A stretch of 64,000 nucleotides of DNA, from assembly GCA_030159075.1 (NCBI GenBank), contig BROG01000240.1, forward strand, positions 888,501-952,500, in the 5' to 3' direction. Within the stretch, counting starts at the first letter, position 1, and every line of letters begins with the position of its first letter. Below the pieces are notes generated by a model. The model did no database searches. It was not told the DNA's origin and saw only the letters and a program-made list of their open reading frames with translations. Both the position numbers and the translations under genes were made by a program. Source of the stretch: Atrina japonica. Taxonomy: Eukaryota > Mollusca > Bivalvia > Pterioida > Pinnidae. Of the stretch, positions 1 to 54,624 are shown piece after piece.

Positions 1-139
1 TTAACACCACAATTTTTGGAAGTCCACTTTTCCCTATACCAGTATTTTCATTAAAGGTTTCCCTTCAACCTATCACCATACCTTGTTATAGTGCTAGATA
101 ATGGCCAAGCAAACAATGGTAGTATAACAAACTTTTACT
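1..139. mobile_element. Partial copy of a 190-bp MITE (cut by the window edge)
   Basis: Matches the interior and right half of the MITE at 16758-16947 (shared: cacaatttttg, aagtccacttttcc, cc.catt.taatg.., agtataacaa.. ttttact), ending at a decayed terminus near 139. Confidence 0.6.
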
Positions 140-412
140 CTATACAACAGTGTGCATATTTCATGCACCAAAAAGTATTTAAATGTATATTGAATGCAAA
201 ATGAATGGGTAATATAAGGCAAAGTCACTTGGCAACACTTGTTTAGAATTTGGGCAATACGAGTAAAAACAGGACAGGAATCACAAAGTTTTGCTTGGGC
301 ATAGTGGTCACTGGTCATGGTATACATTACAATGCATCATATTTTTACTATGACAGGCTCATAAAATATATTAGTTTAAGCCTGTGTTTACTCACTGAAA
401 AATCTTAGCATA

Positions 413-1421
413 TACAGAGAACCCGATTTACAACGACATTTATTTTAACGGAATATTCGGTATCCGGCAAGAATTGCTCGGGAACAAACGTACATATACA
501 AAAAAAAGTACTCATTACAACGGAATATTCGGTATCCGACTCCGACATTAGATTCCGGGAACAAATAAACAAAGCTCAGTGTAAATAAACTGTTTACAAC
601 GACGTAACATAGAACCCACCAGCTGATCTGGCTATTGTTATCATTCTTGATTTTATTCACGGTTGAGTTCACAGATGAAAATAATTGCCAATCAAACAAT
701 TACACCATCAATTGTTTTTTAATCTTCACTGATAGGTGATGGCCTAGGTGTCAACAATTAGTGTTTGAATCACCCTTACCCGTACGTCAGTAGGCCTAAT
801 GTTTATAAAGCATCAGTAGGTTTCGTTTCAACTGAACTGACAGGAAGTGAAATACAAGCTGGGTACAAATTGAAAAAATAAGATGATAAATAAAGAATAA
901 AAAATACACATAGTTGACAAGTTCCGTTAGGTTACATTCTGATGTGGTTACAATGGCGTATCTGTAAATTATTTCAGTGCTTGCAATAGCAGTAGACATT
1001 TTACTAAAACCTTATTTATGAAAAGCATTTTTAAGATAATTGTATCAGCAATTTCTGCATTTTTTTATTTTAACAATAAAGTGTCTAAATCGGAATCTGG
1101 AGATATACTATTACATTGGGGCTTTTGTACATGATTAATGCATTTTACGACATCACTGATTTATGACTGATTTAATGAAAAAATAATTGTGCGTCAATGT
1201 TAACAAGATTAGCTTGCATAAATTTTATTTATATATTTTCATAGAGATTGTAATATTGTTTTAAGTTTATTTATTTACATATAAAAATATATGCGTAAAT
1301 GATACTCAAGGGAGCTAAGTATGAAATGCCCAACACATCAAATTCATTACAGTGACAAATTCGATATAACGTCATTCCTACATGGGAACAAACATGGTCG
1401 TTGTAAAGAGGGTTCACTGTA
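413..1421. mobile_element. Non-autonomous Tigger/pogo-like DNA element, about 1 kb
   Basis: Ends are 25-bp imperfect inverted repeats: TACAGAGAACCCGATTTACA at 413 and its mirror ending in gggttcactgta at 1421, about 21 of 25 matching. TA flanks both CAG...CTG ends, as expected for TA-target transposons. Inside, a direct repeat with aacggaatattcggtatccg occurs at about 450 and 519. No transposase ORF. Confidence 0.7.
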
Positions 1422-1469
1422 CTTACTTATTTATCGTTAGTATCATTATTTATTTTTTTTTTTTGGCAG

Positions 1470-43356
<41,887 letters not shown>

Positions 43357-44240
43357 ACAGAAAAACAATGTGACAAAGAACTTATGTGTGATACATTTGC
43401 TTAGCTGTGAAGCAGAAGTTTTTTTTTCAATTGACTTGCATTTATCATAAAACCGTCAAGCCTTGTCTCGTGTCTGCTGTTCCAAGTTGTCAGTTAGTCA
43501 TGGAACTTGGGATACAGATTAGATCTACATATGACGGAATCAATTGTCTAACATAGGCACAATATCAGGTATATACTCATGAGCACCAATTTAGATATTC
43601 GATCATTTTATTAAACTTTCCACATTGCAGGTTGTTTTAATTGGTCTTCTACATACATATCTTATTTGCATTCTCTGTCTTCATCTAAAGATGGCCTCAT
43701 TTAGGCTAGTATCCCTGGTCGTCTTGAAAAAAAAATTGACCTTGATCTTTGTTCGTAGTAGATGCAATGTAATACCGGTACATGTTATGTTTATGAATTA
43801 GGGCATTGAAATTGATCTGAAATTCTCAGGTAAACACATTCTTGGGTATAAATTTTAAAAATGCAATTATGTCATAAAAAAATAGCATTGACCCGGAATG
43901 TTTTCCTTGAGCAAAATATGGTATCAAACTAAATTCAGAACTTATTCAATCAAACAAAAATATTCGATATTTGCGATTAAGGTATTTAGCCAGATGAATC
44001 CTCAGAGAAAGAAGAGTTATCTTCCCTTTGCTCCAGTAGCCAAAGACACACATAAAAATATATTTATATAAACGTGTGTTTGGCATTATAAACTCATTTG
44101 ATTGACTGTTTGTATATTAATCATTTGGTTTGATATTTTGATCTGGTCATTTATAATGTGATAATGTTTTCCTTTGGTGATGAAACTTCATCATGGTGAT
44201 GAACATTGTTTTAATGTCATTACGTCAGTTTTCATTCATC

Positions 44241-44246
44241 AATAAA
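44241..44246 (+). terminator. Candidate poly(A) signal for OXCT1
   Basis: AATAAA 885 bp after the stop, followed at about 44268-44290 by a T/GT-rich stretch (ttttgtcatcttgtgtatt) like a downstream cleavage element. Other signals are possible; no transcript evidence. Confidence 0.35.
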
Positions 44247-44553
44247 TTTACGACTTATTTTAATCAATGCTTTTGTCATCTTGTGTATTATGAATTGATT
44301 TTTTTTCACAACTTTGTGAAACTTTATTTTGCACCAAACTGTCATACACAGAAATCTTAATGTGAAATCGGGTATGTCATACAGATAATTGGATGCGCTG
44401 TACCAAATCAGTCTAAATATGACACAATGTTATGTCATAGATATGTCTAAATAAAACATCACGTGACTCAATTTCTAAGTCTACTTTCAAAAATCTTTTA
44501 ATAATTGGATATGAAATTCTTACAGATCAATGACAAATTTTTATACAATTATA

Positions 44554-45074
44554 CAGTGGAATCTAATTATCTCGATTATTTTTATACAGTGGAATCTAAT
44601 TATCTCGATTATTTTTATACAGTGGAATCTAATTATCTCGATTATTTTTATACAGTGGAATCTAATTATCACCCCATTTACTTCGGGATATCCATAGTTC
44701 AGGAAACCGAAATTTTCATTTCACGTTTTTCAATACTTATTGGACAAAAAATAGACCTACTAAGGCTGCTGTTCAATTCAGAATTGATTTTATTTGTTAC
44801 CCTTTCACCATAACTCATAAACGGGAGTTGATTGTCCCGTGTTATGCATGTAAACAAGTAATCAATTACAATGCTTTCTGTGCACAAAATGTAAACTTTC
44901 AGTCATGGAATAGGACCAGATATATGCTTCTGATAGTGAACTTTCTAGATAAAACATTTGAGATGTCTGGAATAAAAGTAGTACAAATATATAGTTAAAA
45001 TCGGGATGGGCCAATCAATTTTGACATAACCAAAATTTACACTCATTCAGTTTCGGTATAACCAGATTTCGATG
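44554..45074. mobile_element. Tigger-like element with its left end in four tandem copies
   Basis: Four copies at 33-bp spacing of tacagtggaatctaattatc + tcgattattttta (44553-44680). The probable right end ggtataaccagatttcgatgta is at 45076. Confidence 0.65.
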
Positions 45075-45122
45075 TATTTAAAATAAATAAAGACTGACCT
45101 TATTACAGTTTTATTTGAACCT

Positions 45123-45226
45123 GGACCCAGTTGCAGAATACGTTAAATTTAACGTGAAGTTAACCAATATTAAACCAATGAGCTAACTGTAGGTTAAATT
45201 TAACAATGTATATTGCAACCGGGTCC
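45123..45226. mobile_element. 104-bp MITE, TIR ggacccagttgca
   Basis: ggacccagttgca ... tgcaaccgggtcc with internal gttaaatttaac palindromes. Confidence 0.7.
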
Positions 45227-46884
45227 TGGTTGTTATTATGGAGTTGCATACATTTAATCTTGCTCGAATGATTTTGCAACATCATTTCCTTCTTTGTTTT
45301 TTAATAATAAATTGCTCCAAGAAAAAACTTGTTGCAAAAAATATATTGTAGCTTGGAATTATCACCAGTCAATGCTAATTTCATTGACACATCCTTCTGT
45401 CTATCTTATATTCATTCATCTATCTATCTTAGATTTCTCCATCTGTTTATCATACCATAATTATCTATAATTGTCGATCTGAGAAACTTTAATCTCTTTG
45501 GCATCTACCTTGAGGCAAGTTACATTATGTCACTTTGAATAACCTTATTAAGATCAGTCAGAACATCTTTGATAAAACTTGTAAGTGTTAATCCAATATA
45601 TAAATACTTTTACATTTAAGATGTTTATCTAAAAGCATTAATGAACTATTGTTCATGTCACTTTCTAAAACTTGTCAACACTATTTACTTCTTTGCTCAA
45701 GCTTAGGACACCTTTCCTACATGTACAATAGGACAATTACTTCAAGAGGATGCCCTAATGGACTCATCCAAAAACTGTCAAAACTTTTGATTGGCTAACT
45801 TTAGAAAAATATATATAGATAATAATTTTTAGATATAGAAGAGATGGGATTTTTGTGTGGATATAGAGTGATCAAGATGTATGACATTTCTTTGATATAG
45901 AGAGAGTACAGACAAGACTATAAGAGATTGTACTACTATAATTGGACTTTTATTCACCTGTGATTTATTTTATCACAACTAATGACAACTGTTGTAAAAT
46001 CATAACTTTCTTCGTTTGATAAATATGGTGACTTAGACCTTTAATGCTGTGAATTACTTTTATTTGTACATATGTTGAACTTCAATACAATATAAACTTT
46101 ATTTATGGAGTGGTGTTGTTCTTGATATGGATGCTGACAAAACAAATCAACACTTGAAAGCTAATTCCCCCTAATGACTTAATGTGACCACTCTTACGGT
46201 GGTGCCACAAAAGCAGTGTAGCTTAACAGTAAGTGCATGGCAGGTGTAAGAGGTGATCAGGCCACAATCCCAAGAACACAGATACACTCCGGCCCAGATT
46301 GCACTATCGGAAGCACAGGCACCTCGGTCACAGAATTTTCGAATCCCAGAATAATCAATGATGTATGAAAAGAAACTCCATAGATCAAGCTCTAAGAAAA
46401 TGAAATTTTAAAAAATGGTCAAAAACATCTCCAAGAGAAAAAGAAAGACAATTTTTCATAGAAAGTAATAGGGAAGTTACATTGTTCATAAATTGATGGA
46501 GCTGTCCTGTATATAGGATCCTTTTATTGAAAGTACAACTGACCGTAGACACTTCTTTTCTGTGCTGGATCCGTCAACATATCCTGGATTGGTTACCGAT
46601 AGTTCACATTTTAAAGACAAATACAACACCAGGTCAACTATTTTCATTTTATTACCATAAATAAATAAAAAATTATAACAATTACATCTTAATTATTAAA
46701 ACGTTATAGAATTTCCATATGGAAATAAAAAGGAAAGATATCACAGATACACTGGTCAAAGATGTCAAAAATTGTTTACGAAAGTCAAATTCAACTATTT
46801 TTGGTTCATTAGGAATACATGTAGCATGCAATTAGATAATTACATAAATGGATGTTACATGTTTACCAGATTTCTGCCCCCGCT
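45227..46884. other. Intergenic or 3' flank of OXCT1, unassigned
   Basis: AT-rich; no gene, RNA or element recognised. Confidence 0.4.
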
Positions 46885-47227
46885 TTAAACGGGTATTAGC
46901 TGTGTTTCTTTTAAATTTTATTTTCCCGTTTTACGTCTTAGATTGATATACAACAAGAAAAAAAAGAGATACACACAGGCATAAATATTCTTATATTCCT
47001 ATATTTTTTGTGAAAATTGCTTGAGAAACCCAGGTTTGGCACTTTTTTTTACTTGTAATTGATTAACTCAACCTTTGTTATATTAATACCACACTGGACC
47101 TAACCTTATTTTCACAAAATATATAGGAATATAAGATTTCCATGTCTCTGTATAGCTCTTATTTGTACAAAAGTAGAAAAAAAAATCGAAATATTGTTTT
47201 TTGGTAAATACAGTTTATGCCCCTATA
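46885..47227. mobile_element. Foldback MITE, family 'aaagggcattagctgtg', copy 3
   Basis: Begins aaacgggtattagctgtg and ends acagtttatgcccctata; it carries both ttcctatattttttgtgaaa and ttttcacaaaatatatagga, i.e. internal mirror arms. Confidence 0.78.
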
Positions 47228-47835
47228 AATCATACTTTACCATTTTATGTGGTTGATATTGTAATGTACCTTGTAAACCTACAAATATGTATCTATCAAG
47301 TGTTACTGTCAAACTTATATAGATAAATGTTACAGTTCATGTGTGTATAAAACTATAAATTATATTAATTATATGTATAGTGTTACATTGTCATGCGAAT
47401 AAGAGTGTAAAGGTTCTCTCTTTTGGACAAGATTTAAAACTAAGGCTTCTTGTCATGTCAAAGAAAAACTCGCTGCAATAGCATAAACCCATGAGCAGCC
47501 ATAAACTGCACTTGCTTCTTTCAAGATGTCGTCTGCAGTATTTGTGTAAAAACATATTTCTAACTGACACATTTGTATGATACATTTAGATAATGCATGT
47601 ATCATTTTCTATAAAAAACATCAAACTTTGTTCACAGACGTAAAATCATGGACAGTAACAAATGTATTTTAAAAATTCTCAGTCAATACAAACGTTATCA
47701 TAAAAATTCCATACCGGAGGCTCACAACCACCGGAATGATTTATAAAAGTAATTTATCATAAATAAAACTAAAAAACTAATTTTTGTTTAAATCTATAAT
47801 TGCAAAGATGGATGATATAGTTTTTTTCATTACGT
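47228..47835. other. 3' flank of hydrolase copy 1, unassigned
   Basis: AT-rich; a poly(A) site for the - strand gene should lie here but none stands out. Confidence 0.35.
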
Positions 47836-50576
47836 TCAATTTGTTGATTTAAATATAAAATCAGCACATTCATCCGCCAGACTTTGGGACTGAAACTCGC
47901 GACATCTCTCAAAATAGCAAACGACAGATGTATGGTTAGTTTGTGGTATGATAACTTTTCTAGAATAAACATTCCAGTTTTGCAGTTCTTGAATAAAAGC
48001 TTTGGCGTCTTCTTCCAAGTGGAAATCCTGTTCAGCAGTAACAACCAGAAAATTGGGTACATGTTTTGGTTCACTTTTGAGTCTGTACAGGGGACTAAGA
48101 GCTTTCCAGTGCTGTTGATCCACACCGAATGTTGGATAAAGATAAAGTTGCTTCATACCTCTGAAGTTTAATTGATCCACGCGTAGAACTGCAGACATGG
48201 TTATTACTCCCTGAAATAAAGTTCCAAAACAAAAGTATTATGAAGTGCATTTTTGTAGCGCTGTATTTAATGGTGAATGAGTATATATGTACACTAACAT
48301 GACAAAAGTATGTCAACTTTTTTTCATTTTCCCATTGCTTTCTGTGTTAAATAAACTTTATTAAAATAATTGACCTGACTCGTATATTCAGTGAAATCTT
48401 GTAAACTTTTGCACAAATGTGTGGAAGTCTGTTGACAATCTTTCTAAATTGGTTTGAAATATGTCGATTTCTTTTTGTATAAAATGCAAGTATTTATAAA
48501 TGTCTAGCGAAATTTGTAGCGCCATTTCATTCCTGTTATTATTTAGTGGCGTCAACAAAACACGTATTACAAAGATTTTTTTTCTGTTTCTCAGAAATAA
48601 AAACTTCAAATAGATTTAAACCAAATACCAGAAGGAAGTAAAAAAGACTTTCTTCTAAACATATGGAATTTCGCATGAATTGATGAAACCGTAGTTCGTG
48701 ACAGTTATTCGATAAAAGTTCATTTAACATAAAATCTACCGTCATTTTGGTGGAAAAAATATCCCGCGATTCGATCAAAATTTTTATTAAAAAGATCAAA
48801 ATGATACCGTAGAAAATTTTAACATACCATGCATTTATTGAATGAAATATGCCCACGATTGATATTCGATTGATCGACGTAAGAATACAAATAGTTACTC
48901 CCCTTTTGTTCACATTCGATTTCATTTAACAAATACGACTTCATACTAGTTTTTTTTTTGTCAACCCGAGATTTTTGTTCAAAACATTTTATTTGTATAA
49001 AACGTCGAATATTTGAAACTTTTAATACAAAAATAAAAATCCATTTTGACAGCTTGTATGCCTTTTAACAAGCCACTCTCATATACTCCAACATCCGAGA
49101 CACCGATATAAATTTTTTATCATATATATTTATATTAAATAGAAAAAAAATCATTCCACTTCAAGAATGTCCGACTTCAGAAAAGCCGAGATAAAAAAAA
49201 GTATCAAGTCACCTCAAAATAAACGCATCCTCCATTGAAAACACTGTTTTGAAAAAGAACTTTACAAGGTCTTAGATATGTTGCAAGGTTTATATAATAT
49301 ATAATATAAACTACAATGTATATATATCCAATAAACTGGTGACTATAAATTATTTTCAGTTAATATTGTTGAACTGGTTAAAACCTAAATAATTGCAAAA
49401 AAATTCATAAAATTATGTGATGACAAGGTCTTCACTTTACAACCCGAGAAACAAACTTCAAAGGATACGTCAACAAAATTACTTGAAATGGTGAGCATAC
49501 GTACAGATATTGTACAAATTAATATGTTATAATCATTGGAACATCATAATTAATACCTTTATATAGCTGAGGGGAATTCCCTCTCTTTGCAAGTAGGAAC
49601 CTTCCAGTGTTGACATCGCACAGAGATGTCCCCCAGCAGAGTGTCCCATCAGAACGATAGATCTGGTATCAAAATCACCCGACTGTTCCCCTATTTGTCG
49701 GATTTTCTTAATACACATTGCTAATGTTCTACACTGATCAACGGGAAACGACTGTTTGCTTGTCAAAATGTTGAATACAATTATACCTTGTGGTATAACG
49801 AAGCTTAAAAGAAAAAGACAGATGAAAGCATAGCCAGGCGATATCCCATGATGAACACAAGTTGGATAGACTGTGGCAATGAACACCCAAAGACTGGCCA
49901 ACACTGGGAGACTAAGACTGTGGTATTTATAATACTGCAAACTTATTATCACAAAAATAAATAAATTAGAAGCCACTAGGTGCACAAATATTAGGTCGAG
50001 AATGTATGACCCAGAAAAACCGAGATATAAATATATCAGGTCACCCAATGACCCGATAGAAAATATTATCTGTAATAGAAAAAATAGAACAAGTCCGGCC
50101 CCGAACACTGCAGCTAAAAACATTGCAGAACATGTGTATGAAGTGAATATTTCTAAAAGCATCCATATTGATTTTAACTTTAACAGAGGATAAGACAGAA
50201 CGGCACACGCTAAACCTCGACGTGCTAGTGCTCTTCCAACATTTCCGTACAATCCAAATGACCAGTATATAAACGCTACTAGTAAATTAACGTCTTCACT
50301 TGTGAAATGTCTCCATAAGCTTTTATCCCCTCTTCTCCAACCACCACCATGAACGAACACCACAAGTGGTGGTATTTTCCTCGCTTGCTGTGATGCTTGT
50401 CGAGATTGGACGCTACGATCGGATAGATCTACCTTTGGCAAGTATAGATCCGTTCTGTATTTATGTCGTAAACTCTCCTGAAATTTCTGTCCATGGCAGT
50501 CTGTCGCACAGTAAGGTATATCTCGAATGACTGAGTAGTCTCCACATTCTTGTACGACAGACAGTGGTTCCGCCAT
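47836..50576 (-). CDS. Membrane-inserted alpha/beta hydrolase, ICME/BD-FAE-like, copy 1
   Basis: Two exons on the - strand: 50576-49557 (340 residues) and 48210-47836 (124 residues plus stop). Donor GTATTA at 49556; acceptor TTTCAG ends at 48211; phase 0; total 464 residues. Hydrolase signatures in order: VVFVHGGGWRRGDKS (oxyanion HGGGW at 76-80), VLMGHSAGGH (nucleophile Ser313 in GxSxG), TAEQDFHLEED (probable acid Asp402) and TNHTSV (His433). The triad looks complete. Between ALARRGLACAVLSYP (about residue 130) and IPQGII (about 261) lies a very hydrophobic block with four or more helices (about 145-172, 191-213, 224-240, 247-271). No signal peptide. Known relatives hydrolyse small esters, e.g. 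prenylcysteine methyl esters; the substrate here is unknown. A paralogue lies upstream with the same intron. Confidence 0.87.
48211..49556 (-). other. Intron of hydrolase copy 1
   Basis: 1,346 bp, GT-AG on the - strand; no repeat recognised. Confidence 0.75.
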
Positions 50577-50830
50577 TTTTTTTTATTACACTAGTCTAAT
50601 CGTCTGTCACATGACGACTACTGAACTATTAAAAGTTTTGTCGGCTACCTGTAGTGATATCCTGTTGCGGTCCAAATGCGAATCTATGTAGTTCATAATT
50701 TTAAAACGAGAACATATTTAATTCACTATTAAAGGTTTCTATAAATAGACTGGTGATGTATCGCGATTAAAATATGTAGGTCGTTGTACTGACGTTTAAC
50801 GTTAAAGGTGGTACAAGCTATTACACTTAT

Positions 50831-51082
50831 TGTGTATGTACAAGACAAACTGTTTACTACAACTACATTTTAATGTCCGGGTATAATACTACAGAGACAG
50901 AGACATATATAACACATGTGTTATACATGTCTCTACTACAGATGTTACTATTGATAAAGACAATCAGAAACCTTGTGTAGCCACATTATCAGATGTACAA
51001 CACTGACAGATAGAAATACATTAGTTATCATTAACCTTTATAGTCAAGAGTTCATTTAATCAATTTCATAACATATATAACA
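50831..51082 (-). repeat. 3' LTR of a decayed Ty3/gypsy-like element
   Basis: Shares with 52944-53125 the blocks taatactacaga, ctgacagatagaaatacatt and caagagttcattta plus a common tail catatataaca. It contains an extra palindromic stretch (gagacatatata...tatacatgtctc). Just outside, at 51083-51090, tttcctcc reads GGAGGAAA on the element's strand, a typical polypurine tract. Confidence 0.75.
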
Positions 51083-51239
51083 TTTCCTCCATTCTAATTT
51101 ATTAGCACAATGTCATTGTGTACAAATTGAAAGTTTCATCGATATTAAAAACAATATAGAGATAAACAAAACAGTTACTTCACTAAATTGAAAATTGATA
51201 CTTGAAGTTAACTGTTCTATTTAATGTCTAATTACAATA

Positions 51240-51797
51240 TTAACATTCTTCAACCAGTCTCTTTGTAGGTTTTCGAACGCGTAAACAGATAACTTTGCGT
51301 TTTTTCATCAGAATTAACTTATTTTCAGTTTCACTTATCAGTGGCGTATTTGTGTCATTTTTTTCAGAGGAATCTGGCACATCTGTGTACACATTTGTTT
51401 CATCAGGTTTGATGTAAGAATCATGCATTTGATCAACATGTCTTTTCTATACATTTCCATTTTCAGTTGTAATTTCATACGTTAACGGTCCTTATCTTGA
51501 TTTAATTTGTCCACTGATCCATTTGTTTTGATTTCTATAATCTCGAACGACAACTGAATCGTTTACGTGAAATTCGCGGTTATTTCCTCTTATCTCGATG
51601 TTATTTTTCATAGTAATGGCGGAGAAATTTTTTTGAGTATTTTTTCGGATTAAATCTAATCGTGTCCTGAGATTTCTCCCATGAAACAGTTTTGCTGGTG
51701 ATTCATTAGTCACACTGTGAGTTGCATTTTCATAGAGTATCAAAAAGTTTGCAATCGTTTTGTTTATTGTCATTTTAGTATTTGTCATGGATTTCAT
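51240..51797 (-). pseudogene. Gypsy integrase C-terminal remnant
   Basis: On the - strand, 51797-51492 resembles the end of a retrotransposon integrase (SPAKLFHGRNLRTRLDLIR-type motif, then a chromo/GPY-like strand segment). In-frame stops separate it from GPLTYE-like and HVDQM-like pieces further on, to 51240. The upstream core of pol is missing. Not functional. Confidence 0.75.
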
Positions 51798-51860
51798 GCT
51801 CTTTGAGTATGTCCCTGTTTACAGAAATTACGGCATGTGACATCTTTAATATAACAGTCA

Positions 51861-52332
51861 GCAGGTGCGTGTTTATTCCCGTTACACCGATAACATTAAA
51901 TAGAGCGTGTTCCATCTCTTTGGTTACTTTTACGCTGATTCCGGAGTTTATTTACGCTGACCTCTTTGATTCGGAGTCTGTCCTTTGGATGAGACAATGT
52001 GTCAAAGTAGATGTCGGCACGTTAAAGAACCCTCACTGCTCATGGCCGTAAGTACCGAGCATAGCAGGTGCGTGTTTATTCCCGTTACACCGATAGCATT
52101 AAATAGAGCGTGTTCCATCTCTTTGGTTACTTTTACGCTGATTCCGAAGTTTATTTACGCTGACCTCTTTGATTCGGAGTCTGTCCTTTGGATGAGACAA
52201 ATTGTCAAAGTAGGTGTCGGCACGTTAAAAAACCCTCACTGCTCAATGGCCGTATGTACCGAGCATTGGTGACGTCTCCATATGGGTGAAAGATTCTTGA
52301 ATGGTACGTTAAACAACAATAAACAAACAAAC
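51861..52332 (+). mobile_element. SINE with an internal 205-bp duplication
   Basis: Block gcaggtgcgtgtttattccc ... gccgta.gtaccgagca occurs at 51861-52062 and again at 52063-52268. It is followed by ggtgacgtctccatatgggt and the tail acgttaaacaacaataaaca. It interrupts the LTR element. Confidence 0.8.
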
Positions 52333-52344
52333 GTAACAAACAAA

Positions 52345-52834
52345 CTTTATTCGGAGTTCATTTGCATCCTTTGATGCAGTTTCTATTGCAACAGGCATTT
52401 CTGTAGCTTTCTGTAGTATGAGGGTAGTTTTTGATAACAAATATTTTGTATTTGCTCGTTGTGTCCACACACAAAACGATCTCTTTGGATGTCATTCACC
52501 AAATTTACAATGCGTTGAAAGTTTTCTTAACTTTGCAAAATAGTCATTCAGTTTCTCCGTTTGATTGTTGATATTTGTGAAATCGGAACCGTTCAGCAAT
52601 TACTGATGGTTTTGGTGATTATCATCAAAACTTTTATCCTTGAGTTTGTCGGGGCGAGTCGGGTCCTGTTAAAATGAATTATGTTTTCCACCCGATTCAA
52701 TTTAATAATACTGGAACTTTCATGTCATTTTCAACTCTGTTAGCCTTGATATATTGTTCAAGTCTTTCGTCGTATGATGTCCAGTTCTCAACACTGTCAT
52801 CAAAAGGATTTATTTTTCCAATATAACCTGCCAT
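52345..52834 (-). pseudogene. Gypsy gag remnant
   Basis: The - strand ATG at 52834 lies about 95 bp inside the PBS. It starts a Gag-like sequence (FDDSVENWTSYDERLEQYI type) that hits stops and frame changes within about 50 codons. The rest to about 52345 is recognisable only in pieces. Confidence 0.65.
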
Positions 52835-52925
52835 TTTGGGTAGTTATATATAACTGGTAATCACAGAAACGTCACAATATCATCGGATATGAAATTTCCG
52901 CAGAATTATCAGCTCCATTAAATTA

Positions 52926-52941
52926 ACATCCTCGTCGCCAA
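52926..52941 (-). other. Primer-binding site of the LTR element
   Basis: Read on the - strand: TTGGCGACGAGGATG directly follows the LTR end, as in many Ty3/gypsy elements. Confidence 0.65.
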
Positions 52942-52943
52942 TT

Positions 52944-53125
52944 TGTTGTATATTATGTACAACAAGGTTACACTTTATTGACGGAGTCTAATACTACAGA
53001 TTTTAAGTTTTCCATTAAGAAACCATGTATAGCCATATTAACAGATGTACAATCTTTAACACTGACAGATAGAAATACATTAATTATCAAGAGTTCATTT
53101 AACCAATTTCATAGCATATACAACA
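52944..53125 (-). repeat. 5' LTR of the decayed Ty3/gypsy-like element
   Basis: Begins tgttgtatattatgtacaac and ends gcatatacaaca on the + strand (TG...CA). Matches 50831-51082 in several blocks. Confidence 0.75.
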
Positions 53126-54200
53126 TTTCTCAATATGATTTCTACCATACCTTGTGTTATACAAATAACCAACAGGACCGAGCCCGCACTAATACTGTAA
53201 TGAAATGATTGTACACGGAATTACATCAGACCAGTTCTTGGCAAAGTTGGCGATTAAAGTAATTGGAGGGAAAGAGGTATTTTATTTGAAGTCTCCAACA
53301 ATGTTGATTTTCCTACCTTTGATATACTGATGTAATCTGGAGACTGTTCAAAGCGAAAAGGTTTGACGAGATCAAGACTTGATGTAGGCTAATGATCCAT
53401 ACTACCAATGCTTTCAGTTATGGTAGAAACATATTCATCGTGTTAGTTGATTATCATGTTAATCTAACTCTAGTTAGTTAAATTTTAAAAGTTGAAAAGA
53501 CACTCGGTAAACCTCGTGTGATAATCAACTAACACTCTTTGTGGAATCTCTCTATATATATACACAGTGGAGCATCGCTTAAAGATCATCCCGTTTAGGA
53601 GATCAACTCACCACTGTTGAAAGCAATATGAGCTATAGTCAACGGAATTTTTATGTGCAGATCATGCGGATTTTTATTTCATATACATTGTACAAAAGAT
53701 AACGTTCGCCTAGTGGTTGATAACGAAAGCATACATATCATTAGAATCGAATTGCCAAATGTAATTCGTTGTAATCGTTAGTTTGAACCTACCATCGTAA
53801 ATTAGCTTTCGGTATCAAACCACATTGCAATTCTTTTTATGTCTGTAGTAAAAACTACAAATTATTGTAAAACTGCACTTTGCAGTGTTGATATTTTTGT
53901 ATTTATTGGAAGGGTTATATACAGTATACTCGATGCTGTAGATCGTTGAGTGCCATACGGCGTGAAATACCATTAAAACAGACAAATACCGCTGTACTGA
54001 TACAGATAAGATGTTGGACATGGAAGTATGTGAGATGGTATGACGGTCGCCAAGTTGGAACTCCACAGGAAGGACCCCTTAGCCAACATCACAACCATCG
54101 AGGGATATTCATATAAGTTGACATAACTTGTTTGTTAATCGTTGTAAAATGAATACAGTTCAAAGCATGATAATGCTACACTGATAAATGATACATTTTT
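53126..54200. other. Unassigned, with a possible decayed TIR element
   Basis: acacagtggagcatcgctta + aagatcatcccgtttagg at about 53565 resembles a Tigger-like end; a matching right end is not convincing. No gene. Confidence 0.35.
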
Positions 54201-54279
54201 ATTCTTTTTCGTAGAAATGGTGTGTTTATTATGAAAATAATGACATGGCATATCTTTTTTCAGTTAACATGTAGCATGA

Positions 54280-54480
54280 CTTCGGTCCAACATAAAAATT
54301 GCCCTCAGATCACAGGACTTGAGTGTGGACTCACGGCGGGTGTAACCGGTCGACAGGGGATGCTTACTCCTCCATGGCACCTGATCCCACCTCTTGGTTT
54401 CCAGAGGTCCGTGTTTGTCCATTTTTACTGGATTTGTATCTATGTCCTGGACATCCTATTGATTTATACTTTGGTATCTG
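54280..54480 (+). repeat. Dispersed repeat, probably a retroelement 3' end
   Basis: ggtgtaaccggtcgacaggg + gatgcttactcctccatggc + acctgatcccacctct. I recall this text as a common dispersed repeat in bivalve genomes (memory, not a search). Confidence 0.45.
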
Positions 54481-54624
54481 AAATTTTTATATCATCTATT
54501 GGTCTGATATTATTGTTCCTTTTTGTTTTTGTAGAATTTAAAAGCACCGCAAAAACTTTTCTTTCGAAAGACTAGTTGTTGTCATGTATTGATTAAAATA
54601 ACATTTTGTTCTCCCTATACCATT

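Noticed and set aside
48539..48925. 128-residue - strand ORF in the hydrolase intron
   Set aside because: AT-rich intron frame with no recognisable domain, between two well-supported exons.
54222..54575. 117-residue membrane-like ORF
   Set aside because: It overlaps a sequence I take to be a dispersed retroelement end; no homologous protein recognised and no splice signals.
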